64,000 nucleotides of DNA from Desertivirga xinjiangensis (GTDB lineage Bacteria; Bacteroidota; Bacteroidia; Sphingobacteriales; Sphingobacteriaceae). The translations under genes were made by a program, and so were the position numbers. The notes under the pieces are model-generated. The model worked only from the letters and a program-made list of their open reading frames with translations. It was not told the DNA's origin and searched no databases. Positions 28,463 to 38,102 of this stretch are shown piece by piece (position 1 is the first letter of the stretch; every line of letters starts with the position of its first letter). The stretch is taken from positions 372,001-436,000 of the forward strand of contig NZ_JAFMZP010000001.1 in the NCBI RefSeq assembly GCF_024436435.1, given 5' to 3'.

Positions 28463-29578
28463 ATGAAACAGAATTTATATTTACTTAGCCAGATAGTTGC
28501 AGTATTACTTTTTGCTTCCTGTAAGAAGGATGATCTAAAACCTCTCCCTAATGCTGCATATATACGGGCATTTCAAGGCCAAACGAATTTTGGTCCCGGC
28601 GAAGGGCCGATGGGGGCTACAGGTATCCCGACCGGCAACCCAAAACTCTATTTTATTATCGATGCAGATTTCTCAGTTCAGGATCAGCATCCCTTCGGTG
28701 GAAGTTTCGCAGAGGTTCTATGGCCACGAAGCAATTTTCAAGCCGGTTATTACCGTTATTCAGGAACATCAACAACCGAGTTTCCGGGAAACAAGACCTT
28801 CAAGCCCGTAGGGCCGGTTATAAAAGAGGCCGATCTAAGCGCCTGGATGCAAATAGAACCTGGAAAGCATCGCATCACTTTTCTTCAATACGACGAATCG
28901 CAAAGGCCGTACCGGTATAAAAAGGCCGCTGTTGTACTCGATACGGTGTTAAACCTGGACGCTGGTCAGTATTACACCCTGCAGTCTGCAAGCATCGATA
29001 TGGAAGATCATACTAAATACCGGCTTCAGGTGCTTAAGGAGAATATGTCGCAGGATTTTAGTGATAGTACAAAGATCTATATGTCTTTTTTTAGTGCGAT
29101 GACCGACCCCGCAGCGTTACCAGCATCGGAGGTCGATATTTATCATTCCTATTGGTATGTTCAGTATTTAAACCCTGGAGTCGTTAACAGTCGCTACAAG
29201 GAAGTGATTTCGACTGAGGAATTTGTAACAACTCTGAATTCGCGTTTCTCCCAGGATGAAGATAATCAGTCTGCTTGGGTACCTCTTGATTATCCTGCAA
29301 TGTTTTATAATATTTCTCCTGCCGGTGAAATCAGAAGAAAGCCTTTTAGTGTGTTTACAATTTATAGGAAAGGAGAAAGTAAAGCCGGAGGACATACTCC
29401 TCTTATGAGATGGAACAGCTTCTATGCAGGCGCTCCGTTTAACAATGGTCTGCCTGAGTTGATTGGTGGAGATATCAGAAAAATTCAACTATGTAATTTC
29501 CGGTATTATTCCTGGGGAGCACCCGTTTCGGACATTCGATTTTATGCCCATGGAGTTAAGAGAATAATTCGCAGGTAA
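28463..29578 (+). CDS. Secreted lipoprotein of unknown function
   Basis: The frame extends up to 28430, overlapping the previous stop, but the ATG at 28463 gives a proper lipoprotein signal (MKQNLYLLSQ...LFASC, Cys20, then KKDD), so it is chosen. The product is 371 aa. A beta-rich segment resembles the preceding lipoprotein (AYIRAFQG, IEPGKHRITFLQYDE, LNLDAGQYYTLQ), suggesting distant relatedness to DUF4397-type domains. It is the last gene of the sigma - FecR - receptor - lipoprotein unit and is followed by a hairpin terminator. Confidence 0.75.
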   Translation: MKQNLYLLSQIVAVLLFASCKKDDLKPLPNAAYIRAFQGQTNFGPGEGPMGATGIPTGNPKLYFIIDADFSVQDQHPFGGSFAEVLWPRSNFQAGYYRYSGTSTTEFPGNKTFKPVGPVIKEADLSAWMQIEPGKHRITFLQYDESQRPYRYKKAAVVLDTVLNLDAGQYYTLQSASIDMEDHTKYRLQVLKENMSQDFSDSTKIYMSFFSAMTDPAALPASEVDIYHSYWYVQYLNPGVVNSRYKEVISTEEFVTTLNSRFSQDEDNQSAWVPLDYPAMFYNISPAGEIRRKPFSVFTIYRKGESKAGGHTPLMRWNSFYAGAPFNNGLPELIGGDIRKIQLCNFRYYSWGAPVSDIRFYAHGVKRIIRR

Positions 29579-29590
29579 TAATTAAAAAAA

Positions 29591-29635
29591 CAAGACAGGA
29601 AGCTGAATTAGGCAATCTGTCTTGTAAGATTTTTT
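29591..29635 (+). terminator. Rho-independent terminator
   Basis: Perfect 8-base arms CAAGACAG (29591-29598) and CTGTCTTG (29617-29624), 18-base loop, then TAAGA and a six-T run. It closes the receptor/lipoprotein operon. A second hairpin (29677-29684 with 29693-29700) lies further down the same 221-bp gap, which otherwise holds nothing recognisable. Confidence 0.65.
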
Positions 29636-29799
29636 AGCCAGGCAGAATATTAAGATTATCGTTGATGCGTTGATATAGCAGGTTACAATAGTAGCCTGCT
29701 TTGTTGTTGCAGTTAATTGCCCGGCTCTTCAGGCTCGCTTTACAAGAGGTCTTACACATCAAAGTTTCCGAAAGTTAAGAGAATGGTTAATTTTACGCG

Positions 29800-30438
29800 A
29801 TGAACAGCACTAAAGTCAAACCTCTTAGCATTCTGGTTATCTTGTTCCATATCATAGGTTTGGCTGGCTTTGCGATTCCATCATTGTCAAAACTCTGGCG
29901 AGATCTGGTTCCTTTTCATCTGCTAATTATGTTCGTTATCCTCCTGGTAAGTCAAACCGGCAAGAATTCGGACTTCTGGAAATTTATGGTTTTAACTTAC
30001 ATCTTCGGTTATGGAATAGAATTACTGGGGGTGCATACCGGATACATTTTCGGTTCTTACCAATATGAAACTACCCTGGGCTTTAAGCTGGCGGAAGTTC
30101 CCCTTCTGATCGGAGTTAACTGGATCTTAATCTTATTTACTGTTGGTTGCTTCGTAAACACTTTGCCCTTGAAGAAACCTTTAGTCCGTGCCGGGCTGGC
30201 TGCGCTGCTTGTCGTGATCCTCGATTTATTAATAGAACCGGTGGCAGTTCTTCACGATTACTGGTCCTGGTCGGGGGAGGTAATACCCATTCAAAACTAT
30301 GTTGCCTGGCTTGTTTTTTCTTTCCTGATGTTATTGCTTTTTAATAAGCTCGACTTTAATAAAAGAAATTCTGTTGCGTCCGTTTTATTTATTGCGCAGT
30401 TTTTCTTTTTCCTGGTTTTAAATCTGGTTATTCTCTGA
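29800..30438 (+). CDS. Carotenoid biosynthesis membrane protein (CruF-like)
   Basis: A 212-aa polytopic membrane protein with about six or seven hydrophobic segments. The blocks FGYGIELLGVHTGYIFGSYQY, GVNWILI and LLIEPVAV...YWSW match the carotenoid-synthesis membrane family (Pfam Caroten_synth, CruF-like carotenoid 1',2'-hydratases). No other carotenoid gene lies nearby, so its role in this organism rests on family resemblance only. It is preceded by a 221-bp gap and followed by a 98-bp gap before the PepSY gene, so it is probably transcribed on its own. Confidence 0.8.
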   Translation: MNSTKVKPLSILVILFHIIGLAGFAIPSLSKLWRDLVPFHLLIMFVILLVSQTGKNSDFWKFMVLTYIFGYGIELLGVHTGYIFGSYQYETTLGFKLAEVPLLIGVNWILILFTVGCFVNTLPLKKPLVRAGLAALLVVILDLLIEPVAVLHDYWSWSGEVIPIQNYVAWLVFSFLMLLLFNKLDFNKRNSVASVLFIAQFFFFLVLNLVIL

Positions 30439-30473
30439 TGCTTTACCGTTATTCGGATTAATTCTAAATAATC

Positions 30474-30504
30474 TTTGGAAATCTGTTTTGAGTCTTTATC
30501 TTCG
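30474..30504 (+). promoter_or_regulatory. Candidate Bacteroidota promoter before PepSY gene
   Basis: TTTG at 30474-30477, then 19 bp, then TATCTTCG at 30497-30504, one base off the TAnnTTTG element. The start codon follows 32 bp later. Confidence 0.4.
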
Positions 30505-30536
30505 CACTGTTTTTAACCAGTCTAAATAACGAAGGT

Positions 30537-31817
30537 ATGACTTTCAAAAAAATCAATAACTGGCTGCATTTATGGCTGGGACTTATTTCAGGGATAATTG
30601 TCTTCGTGGTATGTTTAACTGGCTGCATTTGGGTATTTAATGAGGAGATTACAGCCATGTTACATCCTGAAACCAGTATTGAAAGTCAAAACAGGCCGGT
30701 AATGACTCCTTCTCAATTACAGGATGCTGCCCGTAAGCATTTTCCTAATCTAAGTGTAGCTTATGTTACTTATCAGCAGGGGAGAACAGCTTATGTTGGT
30801 TTAGGCGACAGGAGAAAAGATGGCGTAACTTTACAGCTTAATCCTTACACCGGAGAACTGGTAAATAAAACAGAAAGTAAAAAAGGTGAGGTTGACTTCT
30901 TTAGGTTTATACTAAATGGTCATCGTGCCTTATGGCTGCCTTACGAGATAGGCCGCCCAATTGTAAATTATGCAACACTGGTTTTCGTTATTCTTCTGAT
31001 AACCGGTCTCATCTGGTGGTGGCCCAAAAGATGGAACAAAACCACGCGTCAAAAGAGTTTCAAAATTAAATGGGGCGCTTCCTTTAAGAGGGTAAATCTT
31101 GATCTCCACAATGTCCTTGGTTTTTATTCACTGCTGTTCCTGTTAGCCATTGCTTTAACCGGGATGGTGTGGGGAATTGAATGGTACAGTAAGGGATTAT
31201 ATTGGGTAACTTCTGGTGGACAATCACTTATAGAACGTGGGAGGCTCGAGTCGGACTCTCTGATGATAAATACCTTGTACAAGCCCGAACAGGCGATGGA
31301 TCTGGCATTTGAAAAAGTGATCAGTAAACATCCGGAGGCACAGGGATTCTACTATTCTTTTCCGGACACGTCAAAGCCCAAATCAATTATATTCGTGTCG
31401 ATATACCCAAGTAAAGGGCAGTTTTATAACAGTAAGAGTTATAAGTTCGATCAACATACTTTAAAGGAGCTCAAGAGCGGGGACGTGTATGAAGCCTCTT
31501 TCGAGGAGGCACCCTTCGGTGCCAAGCTTCGGAAAATGAATTATGATATTCATGTTGGCAGCATTTTAGGCTTCCCCGGCAAGGTGCTGGCTTTCTTAGT
31601 AACCTTAATTGGAGCGTCATTGCCGGTTACAGGTTTCCTTATCTGGTGGGGCCGGAAGTTCGGAAAAAATAAAAGAGTTAAAAGCGGAGATAAGTCGGGG
31701 CACATGGAGGCGACTGGCCCAATCGTTCCTGTTAAAATTCCTGCGCGTACAGGCACTATTGCGAAACCTGAGCTAGTACTAAATACCGTTCATGTGCAGT
31801 CGCCTAAGGGCGAATAA
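30537..31817 (+). CDS. PepSY-domain membrane protein
   Basis: A 426-aa inner-membrane protein of the PepSY_TM family, often iron-regulated and found with siderophore or metal receptors. Four membrane segments are visible: near 14-36 (GLISGIIVFVVCLTGCIWVF), about 142-162 (TLVFVILLITGLIWWWP), about 194-215, and about 352-372. Conserved features are the LHLWLGL start, NGHRALWLP, DLHNVLGFYSLL and the last NYDIHVGSILGFPGK. It is likely an electron-transfer or reductase-type accessory. It is followed closely by a DUF4198 periplasmic protein and probably forms an operon with it. Confidence 0.87.
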   Translation: MTFKKINNWLHLWLGLISGIIVFVVCLTGCIWVFNEEITAMLHPETSIESQNRPVMTPSQLQDAARKHFPNLSVAYVTYQQGRTAYVGLGDRRKDGVTLQLNPYTGELVNKTESKKGEVDFFRFILNGHRALWLPYEIGRPIVNYATLVFVILLITGLIWWWPKRWNKTTRQKSFKIKWGASFKRVNLDLHNVLGFYSLLFLLAIALTGMVWGIEWYSKGLYWVTSGGQSLIERGRLESDSLMINTLYKPEQAMDLAFEKVISKHPEAQGFYYSFPDTSKPKSIIFVSIYPSKGQFYNSKSYKFDQHTLKELKSGDVYEASFEEAPFGAKLRKMNYDIHVGSILGFPGKVLAFLVTLIGASLPVTGFLIWWGRKFGKNKRVKSGDKSGHMEATGPIVPVKIPARTGTIAKPELVLNTVHVQSPKGE

Positions 31818-31838
31818 ATTACAACATTGCAAATCAAA

Positions 31839-32567
31839 ATGATCAAGATGAATAAATTAAGGTTAGCAGTGCTTACTGCATTGTTTTTTTTAAGTGCAAG
31901 CCAGCTTATGGCGCATGCGCTTTGGATTGAAGCGAAGTCGACCGGGAAAGTAGGGCAAGCACAGGAAGTAAAAGTATTTTATGGCGAGTATGCTACCAAT
32001 GAGCGTGAGGAGACTGGCAAATGGTATTCGGATGTAAAAGACTTTACTCTTTGGCTTACGACCCCAGGAAAAGAGAAGATAAAGTTAACCACAGTTCCGG
32101 GCGAGAATTTTTACTCGGCCACATTTACACCTGAAAAGGATGGTTTATATCACCTTACTGTGAGTCATGTTGCAAAGGAACTGGGAGGCACTACTAAGTA
32201 TGAGTTTTTATCAGTGGCTTCGGTTGCTGTTGGAAAAGCGAATGCAATAGATCTTAGTCCTGTTACCAATTCACTTAAAGTTTCTGCAAATGAAGCTAAG
32301 ATCTATAAAACGAACGCGCCGGTACAAATAAAAGCCTTGCTTAATGGCAAACCTCTGGCTAAAAAACATGTGTCGGTTTTTTCTCCTGAAGGATGGAGCA
32401 AAGAGTATACTACAGATGAAAATGGCAATATAAGCTTCAACCCTATATGGCCCGGGAGGTATGTTCTGGAAGTAAGCAACTTCGAAAAAGTCTCAGGAGA
32501 TCATAACGGTAAAGCATACAGTGCTTCATGGCAGGGGGCTACCTCCAGTTTTGAAGTAAGCAAATAA
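31839..32567 (+). CDS. DUF4198-family periplasmic protein
   Basis: A 242-aa exported protein. The frame is open from a TTG at 31827; ATG at 31839 or 31848 gives a clean signal peptide (RLAVLTALFFLSASQLMA, then HALWIEA). The mature start HALWIEA is the hallmark of DUF4198/NikM-like proteins, in which the exposed His may bind a metal. A C-terminal carboxypeptidase-like beta domain (about 165-215) is visible. The neighbour is a PepSY protein 21 bp upstream, so a role in metal or siderophore handling is likely but not proven. Confidence 0.82.
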   Translation: MIKMNKLRLAVLTALFFLSASQLMAHALWIEAKSTGKVGQAQEVKVFYGEYATNEREETGKWYSDVKDFTLWLTTPGKEKIKLTTVPGENFYSATFTPEKDGLYHLTVSHVAKELGGTTKYEFLSVASVAVGKANAIDLSPVTNSLKVSANEAKIYKTNAPVQIKALLNGKPLAKKHVSVFSPEGWSKEYTTDENGNISFNPIWPGRYVLEVSNFEKVSGDHNGKAYSASWQGATSSFEVSK

Positions 32568-32884
32568 TATTAAGTCCTGTTTACCCGCTCGCTTTGGTTA
32601 GTTTGCGGGTAATACAGGCACTAATTATCTTGAGCTTTAGCAATAAAGTCAGGCTTTACTCTCACGATCTCCCTCATACTTAACGATTTCATAATGTCCA
32701 ATACATCCAGGGGGAACATTAAATAGTGATATTGCATCAACATTTAATAATCAACGGTATGAAATTCGGTCTCTTTCAAATATTGACATCTTTCAAAGAA
32801 TGGCTGTTTCTGAAAGCCATGCGTTCATCTTTTCGTCATTAATTTATTTCTTTGCCGATATTGGCTGAATATATTAATGCCTTA
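32568..32884. other. 317-bp intergenic region with one hairpin
   Basis: Near its left end is a 13-bp stem with a single bulged A: 32576-32588 pairs with 32605-32618. It lacks a T-tract but sits where the PepSY/DUF4198 transcript should end. The rest, AT-rich and without open frames of note, presumably holds the promoter of the beta-glucosidase gene; no clear TTG/TAnnTTTG pair was found. Confidence 0.5.
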
Positions 32885-34246
32885 ATGGAAGAAACAGATA
32901 GAGCAGGTCTACTCAAAGCGCAATTTGGTGCGGAATTTCGCTGGGGCGTATCTACCGCCGCTTATCAGATTGAGGGTGCTTTTGATGTGGAAGGTAAAGG
33001 CCTTTCAATTTGGGATGTTTTCACTTCCCGAAGAGGGAAAATTAAAAGTCGCCATCACGGCCAGGTGGCCTGCAATTTTTACAATTGTTTTAAAGGCGAC
33101 ATAGAGCTGATCAAACAGCTCCATATTCCTGACTTTAGATTTTCTGTCAGCTGGTCGCGTCTCATGCCTTCAGGACAAGGCCCTGTCAACCGATCAGGCC
33201 TTGATTATTATAGCCGGGTAATCGATTTTTGCCTTGAAAATCAAATAAACCCCTGGCTAACGCTCTATCACTGGGATTTACCTTATGCACTTGAGCAAAA
33301 AGGGGGCTGGACCAACCGCGACATTGTAGGCTGGTTCTCTGACTTTACTGAACTTTGTGCAAAACATTTCGGCGACCGGGTAAAACATTGGATGGTGATG
33401 AATGAGCCGGCGGTCTTTACCGGTGCTGGTTATTTTTTAGGAATCCATGCACCCGGAAGAAGAGGTATGGGCAATTTTCTTCCGGCTATACATCATGCTA
33501 CACTTTGTATGGCAGAAGGAGGCAGGGTATTAAGAGAAATGCTTCCCCAAGCGGAGATTGGTACTACCTTTTCATGCTCTCATGTAGAACCGTATTCACC
33601 ATCATTAAAAGACCAGGCTGCAGCAAAAAGAGCAGATGCCTTACTTAACAGGATGTTTATAGAGCCGGTACTGGGTTTAGGATATCCAGCTGCAGATCTT
33701 CCGGTTTTAAGAAAACTTGAAAAATATATGAAGCCGGGGGATGAGGAAAGTATGGTATTCGACTTTGACTTCATAGGGCTTCAAAATTATACCCGCGAGA
33801 TCGTAAAATCATCTTTTTTTACTCCTTACATCGGCGCTAGTTTGGTAAAGGCTGAAAAGAGAAAAGTACCGCTGACTACCATGGGCTGGGAGGTCTACCC
33901 TGAAGCGATATATAATATTATCAGGAAATTTGACGCCTATCCGCAAATTAAAAAGATCATCATTACTGAGAATGGTGCTGCATTTTCAGACCAGGTGGAA
34001 AATAATGAGGTGCATGACAATATGAGGGTGCAGTATCTACAAGATCATATTAGCCAGGTACTTCGTGCTAAAAACGATGGATGTAAAGTGGCCGGCTATT
34101 TTGTATGGACCTTAACAGACAACTTTGAATGGGCTGAAGGTTATCATCCACGATTCGGCTTAATTCACGTGGATTTTGAAACCCAGAAGAGGATAGTGAA
34201 GGATTCTGGAAAGTGGTATAGGGATTTCCTAAAAGAAGGGTTATAA
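32885..34246 (+). CDS. Glycoside hydrolase family 1 beta-glucosidase
   Basis: Retaining GH1 enzyme hydrolysing beta-glucosides (or related beta-glycosides), 453 aa. The frame can start at a TTG (32852), but ATG at 32885 (MEETDRAGLLKAQFG) fits the family better. Visible: FRWGVSTAAYQIEGAF at the N-terminus, the acid/base Glu in MVMNEPAVFTG, the nucleophile Glu in IIITENGAAF, and the aglycone-site LTDNFEWAEGYHPRFGL near the C-terminus. There is no signal peptide, so it is probably cytoplasmic. It is isolated from the uptake loci. Confidence 0.94.
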   Translation: MEETDRAGLLKAQFGAEFRWGVSTAAYQIEGAFDVEGKGLSIWDVFTSRRGKIKSRHHGQVACNFYNCFKGDIELIKQLHIPDFRFSVSWSRLMPSGQGPVNRSGLDYYSRVIDFCLENQINPWLTLYHWDLPYALEQKGGWTNRDIVGWFSDFTELCAKHFGDRVKHWMVMNEPAVFTGAGYFLGIHAPGRRGMGNFLPAIHHATLCMAEGGRVLREMLPQAEIGTTFSCSHVEPYSPSLKDQAAAKRADALLNRMFIEPVLGLGYPAADLPVLRKLEKYMKPGDEESMVFDFDFIGLQNYTREIVKSSFFTPYIGASLVKAEKRKVPLTTMGWEVYPEAIYNIIRKFDAYPQIKKIIITENGAAFSDQVENNEVHDNMRVQYLQDHISQVLRAKNDGCKVAGYFVWTLTDNFEWAEGYHPRFGLIHVDFETQKRIVKDSGKWYRDFLKEGL

Positions 34247-34310
34247 CCACAGAGGGCACAGAGAATTCTCGTCTATGAACCTCTGTGCCTCCTCCGTGTA
34301 CTCTGTGGTT
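34245..34310. repeat. 66-bp intergenic inverted repeat (AACCACAGAG type)
   Basis: The left end reads AACCACAGAGGGCACAGAG and the right end contains CTCTGTGCC...ACTCTGTGGTT, so the ends are inverted copies of each other. The repeat begins inside the beta-glucosidase stop codon. Repeats of this kind occur scattered between genes in several bacteria; folded in RNA it would make a long interrupted hairpin able to act as a terminator. Confidence 0.6.
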
Positions 34311-34392
34311 ACTAATACAACTGTTTAAAATTCATCCCTTCCAAATCACAATATTTCCTTAAATTCGGAATTGTCTTTTTGAACGATCAGCG

Positions 34393-37300
34393 ATGCCGGA
34401 ATTTTCTCATTTACACGTACATACACAGTTTTCGTTGCTCGACGGAGCAGCCGATATATCAAAACTTTACAAGAAAGCAGCGGCGGATGGGATGAAGGCC
34501 CTTGCTATTACCGATCATGGAAACATGTTCGGGGTGTTTAAGTTTGTGGCCGAGGCAGCAAAACACAATGTTAAGCCAATTGTAGGATGCGAGTTCTATG
34601 TAGTGGAAGACCGGCACAAAAAACAATTCACAAAAGAGAACAAAGATATTCGCTGCCATCAGCTCTTCCTGGCTAAAAATCCTAAGGGGTATCAAAATCT
34701 GGTGAAGTTATGCTCCTATGGATTTATGGAGGGGCTCTACAGTAAGTGGCCGCGAATCGACAAGGAGCTGATCCTTAAACATCATGAAGGCTTAATTGCA
34801 ACTACCTGCTGCATCGGTGCTTCCGTTCCGCAGGCAATTCTTAAAAAAGGCGAAGAAGAAGCGGAAATCGAATTCAAATGGTGGCTGGATATATTCGGTG
34901 AGGATTATTATATCGAGCTTCAGCGGCATGAAATCCCCGAGCAGGCGGTGATAAATAATGTTCTCCTTAAGTTCGCTAAAAAATATAACGTTAAAATTAT
35001 TTGTTCTAATGATTCGCATTATGTGGATCAGCAGGATGCAAACGCCCACGACATTTTACTCTGCGTAAATACAGGGGATATGCAAAGTACTCCTATCGCT
35101 ACGGATGAAGAGGGAGGGAAGGGTTATCGCTTTGGATTCCCGAACGATCAGTTCTATTTCAAAACGCAGGCAGAAATGGCTCAACTCTTTCATGATCTGC
35201 CTGAAGCTCTCGACAACACTAACGAGATCGTTGATAAGGTAGAGCACCTAAAGTTGAAGAGGGATATCATGCTCCCTAACTTTCCTATTCCTCCTGAGTT
35301 CAGGCTCCATGCAGACGACGTTTTAAACCAGTGGGAGTACCTGCGTCACCTTACCATGACTGGCGCCAGGGAGCGCTATAAAGAAATCACTCCCGACATC
35401 CAGGAACGCCTTGATTTCGAATTGAACACCATTAAGATCATGGGTTTCGCCGGGTACTTCCTTATTGTATCCGACTTCATTATGGCCGGCAGGGATCTGG
35501 GAGTATTCGTTGGACCAGGCCGGGGTTCTGCTGCGGGTTCTGCAGTGGCTTACTGTATCGGGATCACTAACATTGACCCGATTAAATATAATCTCCTGTT
35601 TGAGCGTTTCCTGAATCCCGACAGAAAGTCAATGCCCGATATTGATACCGACTTTGACGACGAGGGTCGGCAAAAGGTGATCGACTATGTGGTAGATAAG
35701 TATGGAAAAAACCAGGTTGCGCAGATCATTACTTATGGTTCTATGGCTGCGCGAACCAGTATTCAGGATGTTGCCAGGGTGCTTGATGTTCCTCTGGCCG
35801 AAGTAAGTGCCCTGAAAAAGCTAGTTCCCGAAACATTGGGAATTACCCTAAAAGATGCCTTTGATCAGGTCCCCGAATTAAAAGAGATACTAAAAGGTAA
35901 TGACGTCCGGGCAAAGGTGCTGCAGGAAGCTGAAAAGCTAGAGGGCTCGGTACGAAATACCGGTATACATGCTGCTGGTATCATCATTGCGCCAGAGGAC
36001 CTTACCAATATTATCCCGGTGGCTACGGCCAAGGATTCAGACTTGCTGGTTACGCAGTTCGATGGTCGTGTGATCGAAGATGCTGGTGTAATCAAAATGG
36101 ACTTCCTGGGGCTTAAAACCCTTACCATTATAAAGGATGCCCTGCGTTTAATTAAACAGAACCATGGTGTTGAAATCGACATAGACTATATCCCGCTTAC
36201 GGACGAAAAAACTTTTGAGCTTTATCAGCGGGGTGATACTAACGGTACCTTCCAGTTTGAAAGTGACGGAATGCAGATGTATCTCCGGGAGCTAAAGCCG
36301 GATAAGTTTGAAGACTTGATTGCGATGAACGCCCTGTATCGTCCCGGGCCAATAGAGTACATTCCAACCTTTATTGCCCGTAAACACGGGCGCGAAGTAG
36401 TGAATTACGATCTGGCGGATATGGAAGAATATCTGGCGGATACTTTCGGGATCACCGTATACCAGGAGCAGGTGATGCTTCTTTCGCAGAAACTGGCGAA
36501 CTTTACCAAGGGTGATGCCGACGTTTTGCGTAAAGCGATGGGTAAGAAGGATCGTAAAACCCTGGATAAGCTGAAACCTCAGTTTATTGAAAACGCGAAA
36601 CTTAAGGGGCATGACGGCAAAGTACTTGAGAAGGTATGGACCGACTGGGAAGCTTTTGCATCCTATGCCTTCAATAAATCGCATTCCACTTGTTATGCAT
36701 TAGTTGCCTATCAAACCGCGTATCTGAAGGCTCATTATCCTTCTGAATACATGGCTGCGGTATTGAATAACCAAGGAAATATTGAGAAGATTTCTCTTTT
36801 TATGGAAGAGTGTCGTAAAATGGACCTGGCAGTACTCGGTCCGGATATTAATGAGTCGCAATTGAGTTTTGGCGTCAACAAGAAAGGTGAGATACGTTTC
36901 GGAATGTCGGGAATTAAAGGAGTGGGTGAAAAGGCGGTGGAGAGCATTATCGATGAACGCCGGATCAATGGTCCTTATGCTGACATTACCGATTTCGCCA
37001 AACGGGTGAACTCCCGGACAGTGAATAAAAAAGTGTATGAGAACCTGGTATACAGCGGAGCTTTTGATTGTTTTGGCTTTCACCGGGCTCAGTTCTTTTT
37101 CCGCCCGGAAGGTTCTCAGTACAATGGAATTGAGCGCCTGATAAAATATAATAGTGATTATCAGAATAGTCTGAATACCTCCCAGGCTTCGCTCTTCGGT
37201 GGGACGTCTGATGCTGATATTTCTGAACCACAGCTATCCGATTGTCCGGAATGGGGACTGATCGAAAGGTTGAAATATGAAAAGGATATGATTGGGATTT

Positions 37301-37968
37301 ATCTGACCGGACATCCGCTGGATAACTATAAGTTTGAAATGGATCATTTCTGTACACATCAGGTGCGCCATCTCTCATTAATAAATAAAGCAAAAAGCGG
37401 AGAGATGGCTGAAGCAGATGCAGAAGAGTTTAATAAGATAAAAAACAGGGAGTTGGTGATAGGTGGATTGGCTTCCAATGTACAGCATCGGACCACTAAA
37501 ATGGGTAAACCTTTTGGTGCGATGATGTTCGAAGATTATAACGAGGCTTTTGAACTCGTTCTTTTCGGAGAGGATTATGTTAAACTTAAACAGTTTTTTA
37601 CTGATGGATACTTCCTTCAGATCCGTGGTACTGTTTCTGAGCGGTTCAGACAAAAAGATAACTGGGAGTTTAAGATTACTTCAATAACCCTGTTGTCTGA
37701 TCTGCGGGACAAGATGTCAAAAAGTCTGACCATTCAATTGCCTTTGCAGGAGGTCTCATCAAAAATGATTGACGAGCTGGATGAATTGTTCAGATCGAAC
37801 GCTGAACAAAATCCTAACCGGAATTGTCAGCTAAAGTTTACTGTTTTTGACAGGGAAAAGGAAGAGACTATAGCTATTGAGATGCCTTCAAAAAGCTTTA
37901 AGATCTTTCCAAGTAATGAGTTTCTTGAGAAGTTAAAAGAGCATAACTTTCATTATAAGCTGAATTGA
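34393..37968 (+). CDS. dnaE: DNA polymerase III alpha subunit
   Basis: Replicative polymerase catalytic subunit, 1191 aa, close to the usual DnaE1 length. An N-terminal PHP domain starts with FSHLHVHTQFSLLDGA, TDHGNMFG follows, and then the C-family polymerase core with GPGRGSAAGSAVAYC and the catalytic aspartates in PDIDTDFDD (around residue 416). RNTGIHAAGI, YRPGPIEYIP and FNKSHSTCYALVAYQTAYLK follow, then a helix-hairpin-helix region and an OB fold near the C-terminus (VIGGLASNV). A proofreading exonuclease insertion is absent, so editing would come from a separate epsilon subunit. Confidence 0.97.
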   Translation: MPEFSHLHVHTQFSLLDGAADISKLYKKAAADGMKALAITDHGNMFGVFKFVAEAAKHNVKPIVGCEFYVVEDRHKKQFTKENKDIRCHQLFLAKNPKGYQNLVKLCSYGFMEGLYSKWPRIDKELILKHHEGLIATTCCIGASVPQAILKKGEEEAEIEFKWWLDIFGEDYYIELQRHEIPEQAVINNVLLKFAKKYNVKIICSNDSHYVDQQDANAHDILLCVNTGDMQSTPIATDEEGGKGYRFGFPNDQFYFKTQAEMAQLFHDLPEALDNTNEIVDKVEHLKLKRDIMLPNFPIPPEFRLHADDVLNQWEYLRHLTMTGARERYKEITPDIQERLDFELNTIKIMGFAGYFLIVSDFIMAGRDLGVFVGPGRGSAAGSAVAYCIGITNIDPIKYNLLFERFLNPDRKSMPDIDTDFDDEGRQKVIDYVVDKYGKNQVAQIITYGSMAARTSIQDVARVLDVPLAEVSALKKLVPETLGITLKDAFDQVPELKEILKGNDVRAKVLQEAEKLEGSVRNTGIHAAGIIIAPEDLTNIIPVATAKDSDLLVTQFDGRVIEDAGVIKMDFLGLKTLTIIKDALRLIKQNHGVEIDIDYIPLTDEKTFELYQRGDTNGTFQFESDGMQMYLRELKPDKFEDLIAMNALYRPGPIEYIPTFIARKHGREVVNYDLADMEEYLADTFGITVYQEQVMLLSQKLANFTKGDADVLRKAMGKKDRKTLDKLKPQFIENAKLKGHDGKVLEKVWTDWEAFASYAFNKSHSTCYALVAYQTAYLKAHYPSEYMAAVLNNQGNIEKISLFMEECRKMDLAVLGPDINESQLSFGVNKKGEIRFGMSGIKGVGEKAVESIIDERRINGPYADITDFAKRVNSRTVNKKVYENLVYSGAFDCFGFHRAQFFFRPEGSQYNGIERLIKYNSDYQNSLNTSQASLFGGTSDADISEPQLSDCPEWGLIERLKYEKDMIGIYLTGHPLDNYKFEMDHFCTHQVRHLSLINKAKSGEMAEADAEEFNKIKNRELVIGGLASNVQHRTTKMGKPFGAMMFEDYNEAFELVLFGEDYVKLKQFFTDGYFLQIRGTVSERFRQKDNWEFKITSITLLSDLRDKMSKSLTIQLPLQEVSSKMIDELDELFRSNAEQNPNRNCQLKFTVFDREKEETIAIEMPSKSFKIFPSNEFLEKLKEHNFHYKLN

Positions 37969-38102
37969 GTTGACTCGGATAGTAACAGTTAAATAGTTGT
38001 TAAAATATCATAATTTTTTTCTTTTTACTTGGGCTGGTTGAAGTAATTGTTAAAATGCTTCCATTAAACACACTTAGTTTCTAATCTAGAAAGAAAAAAT
38101 TT

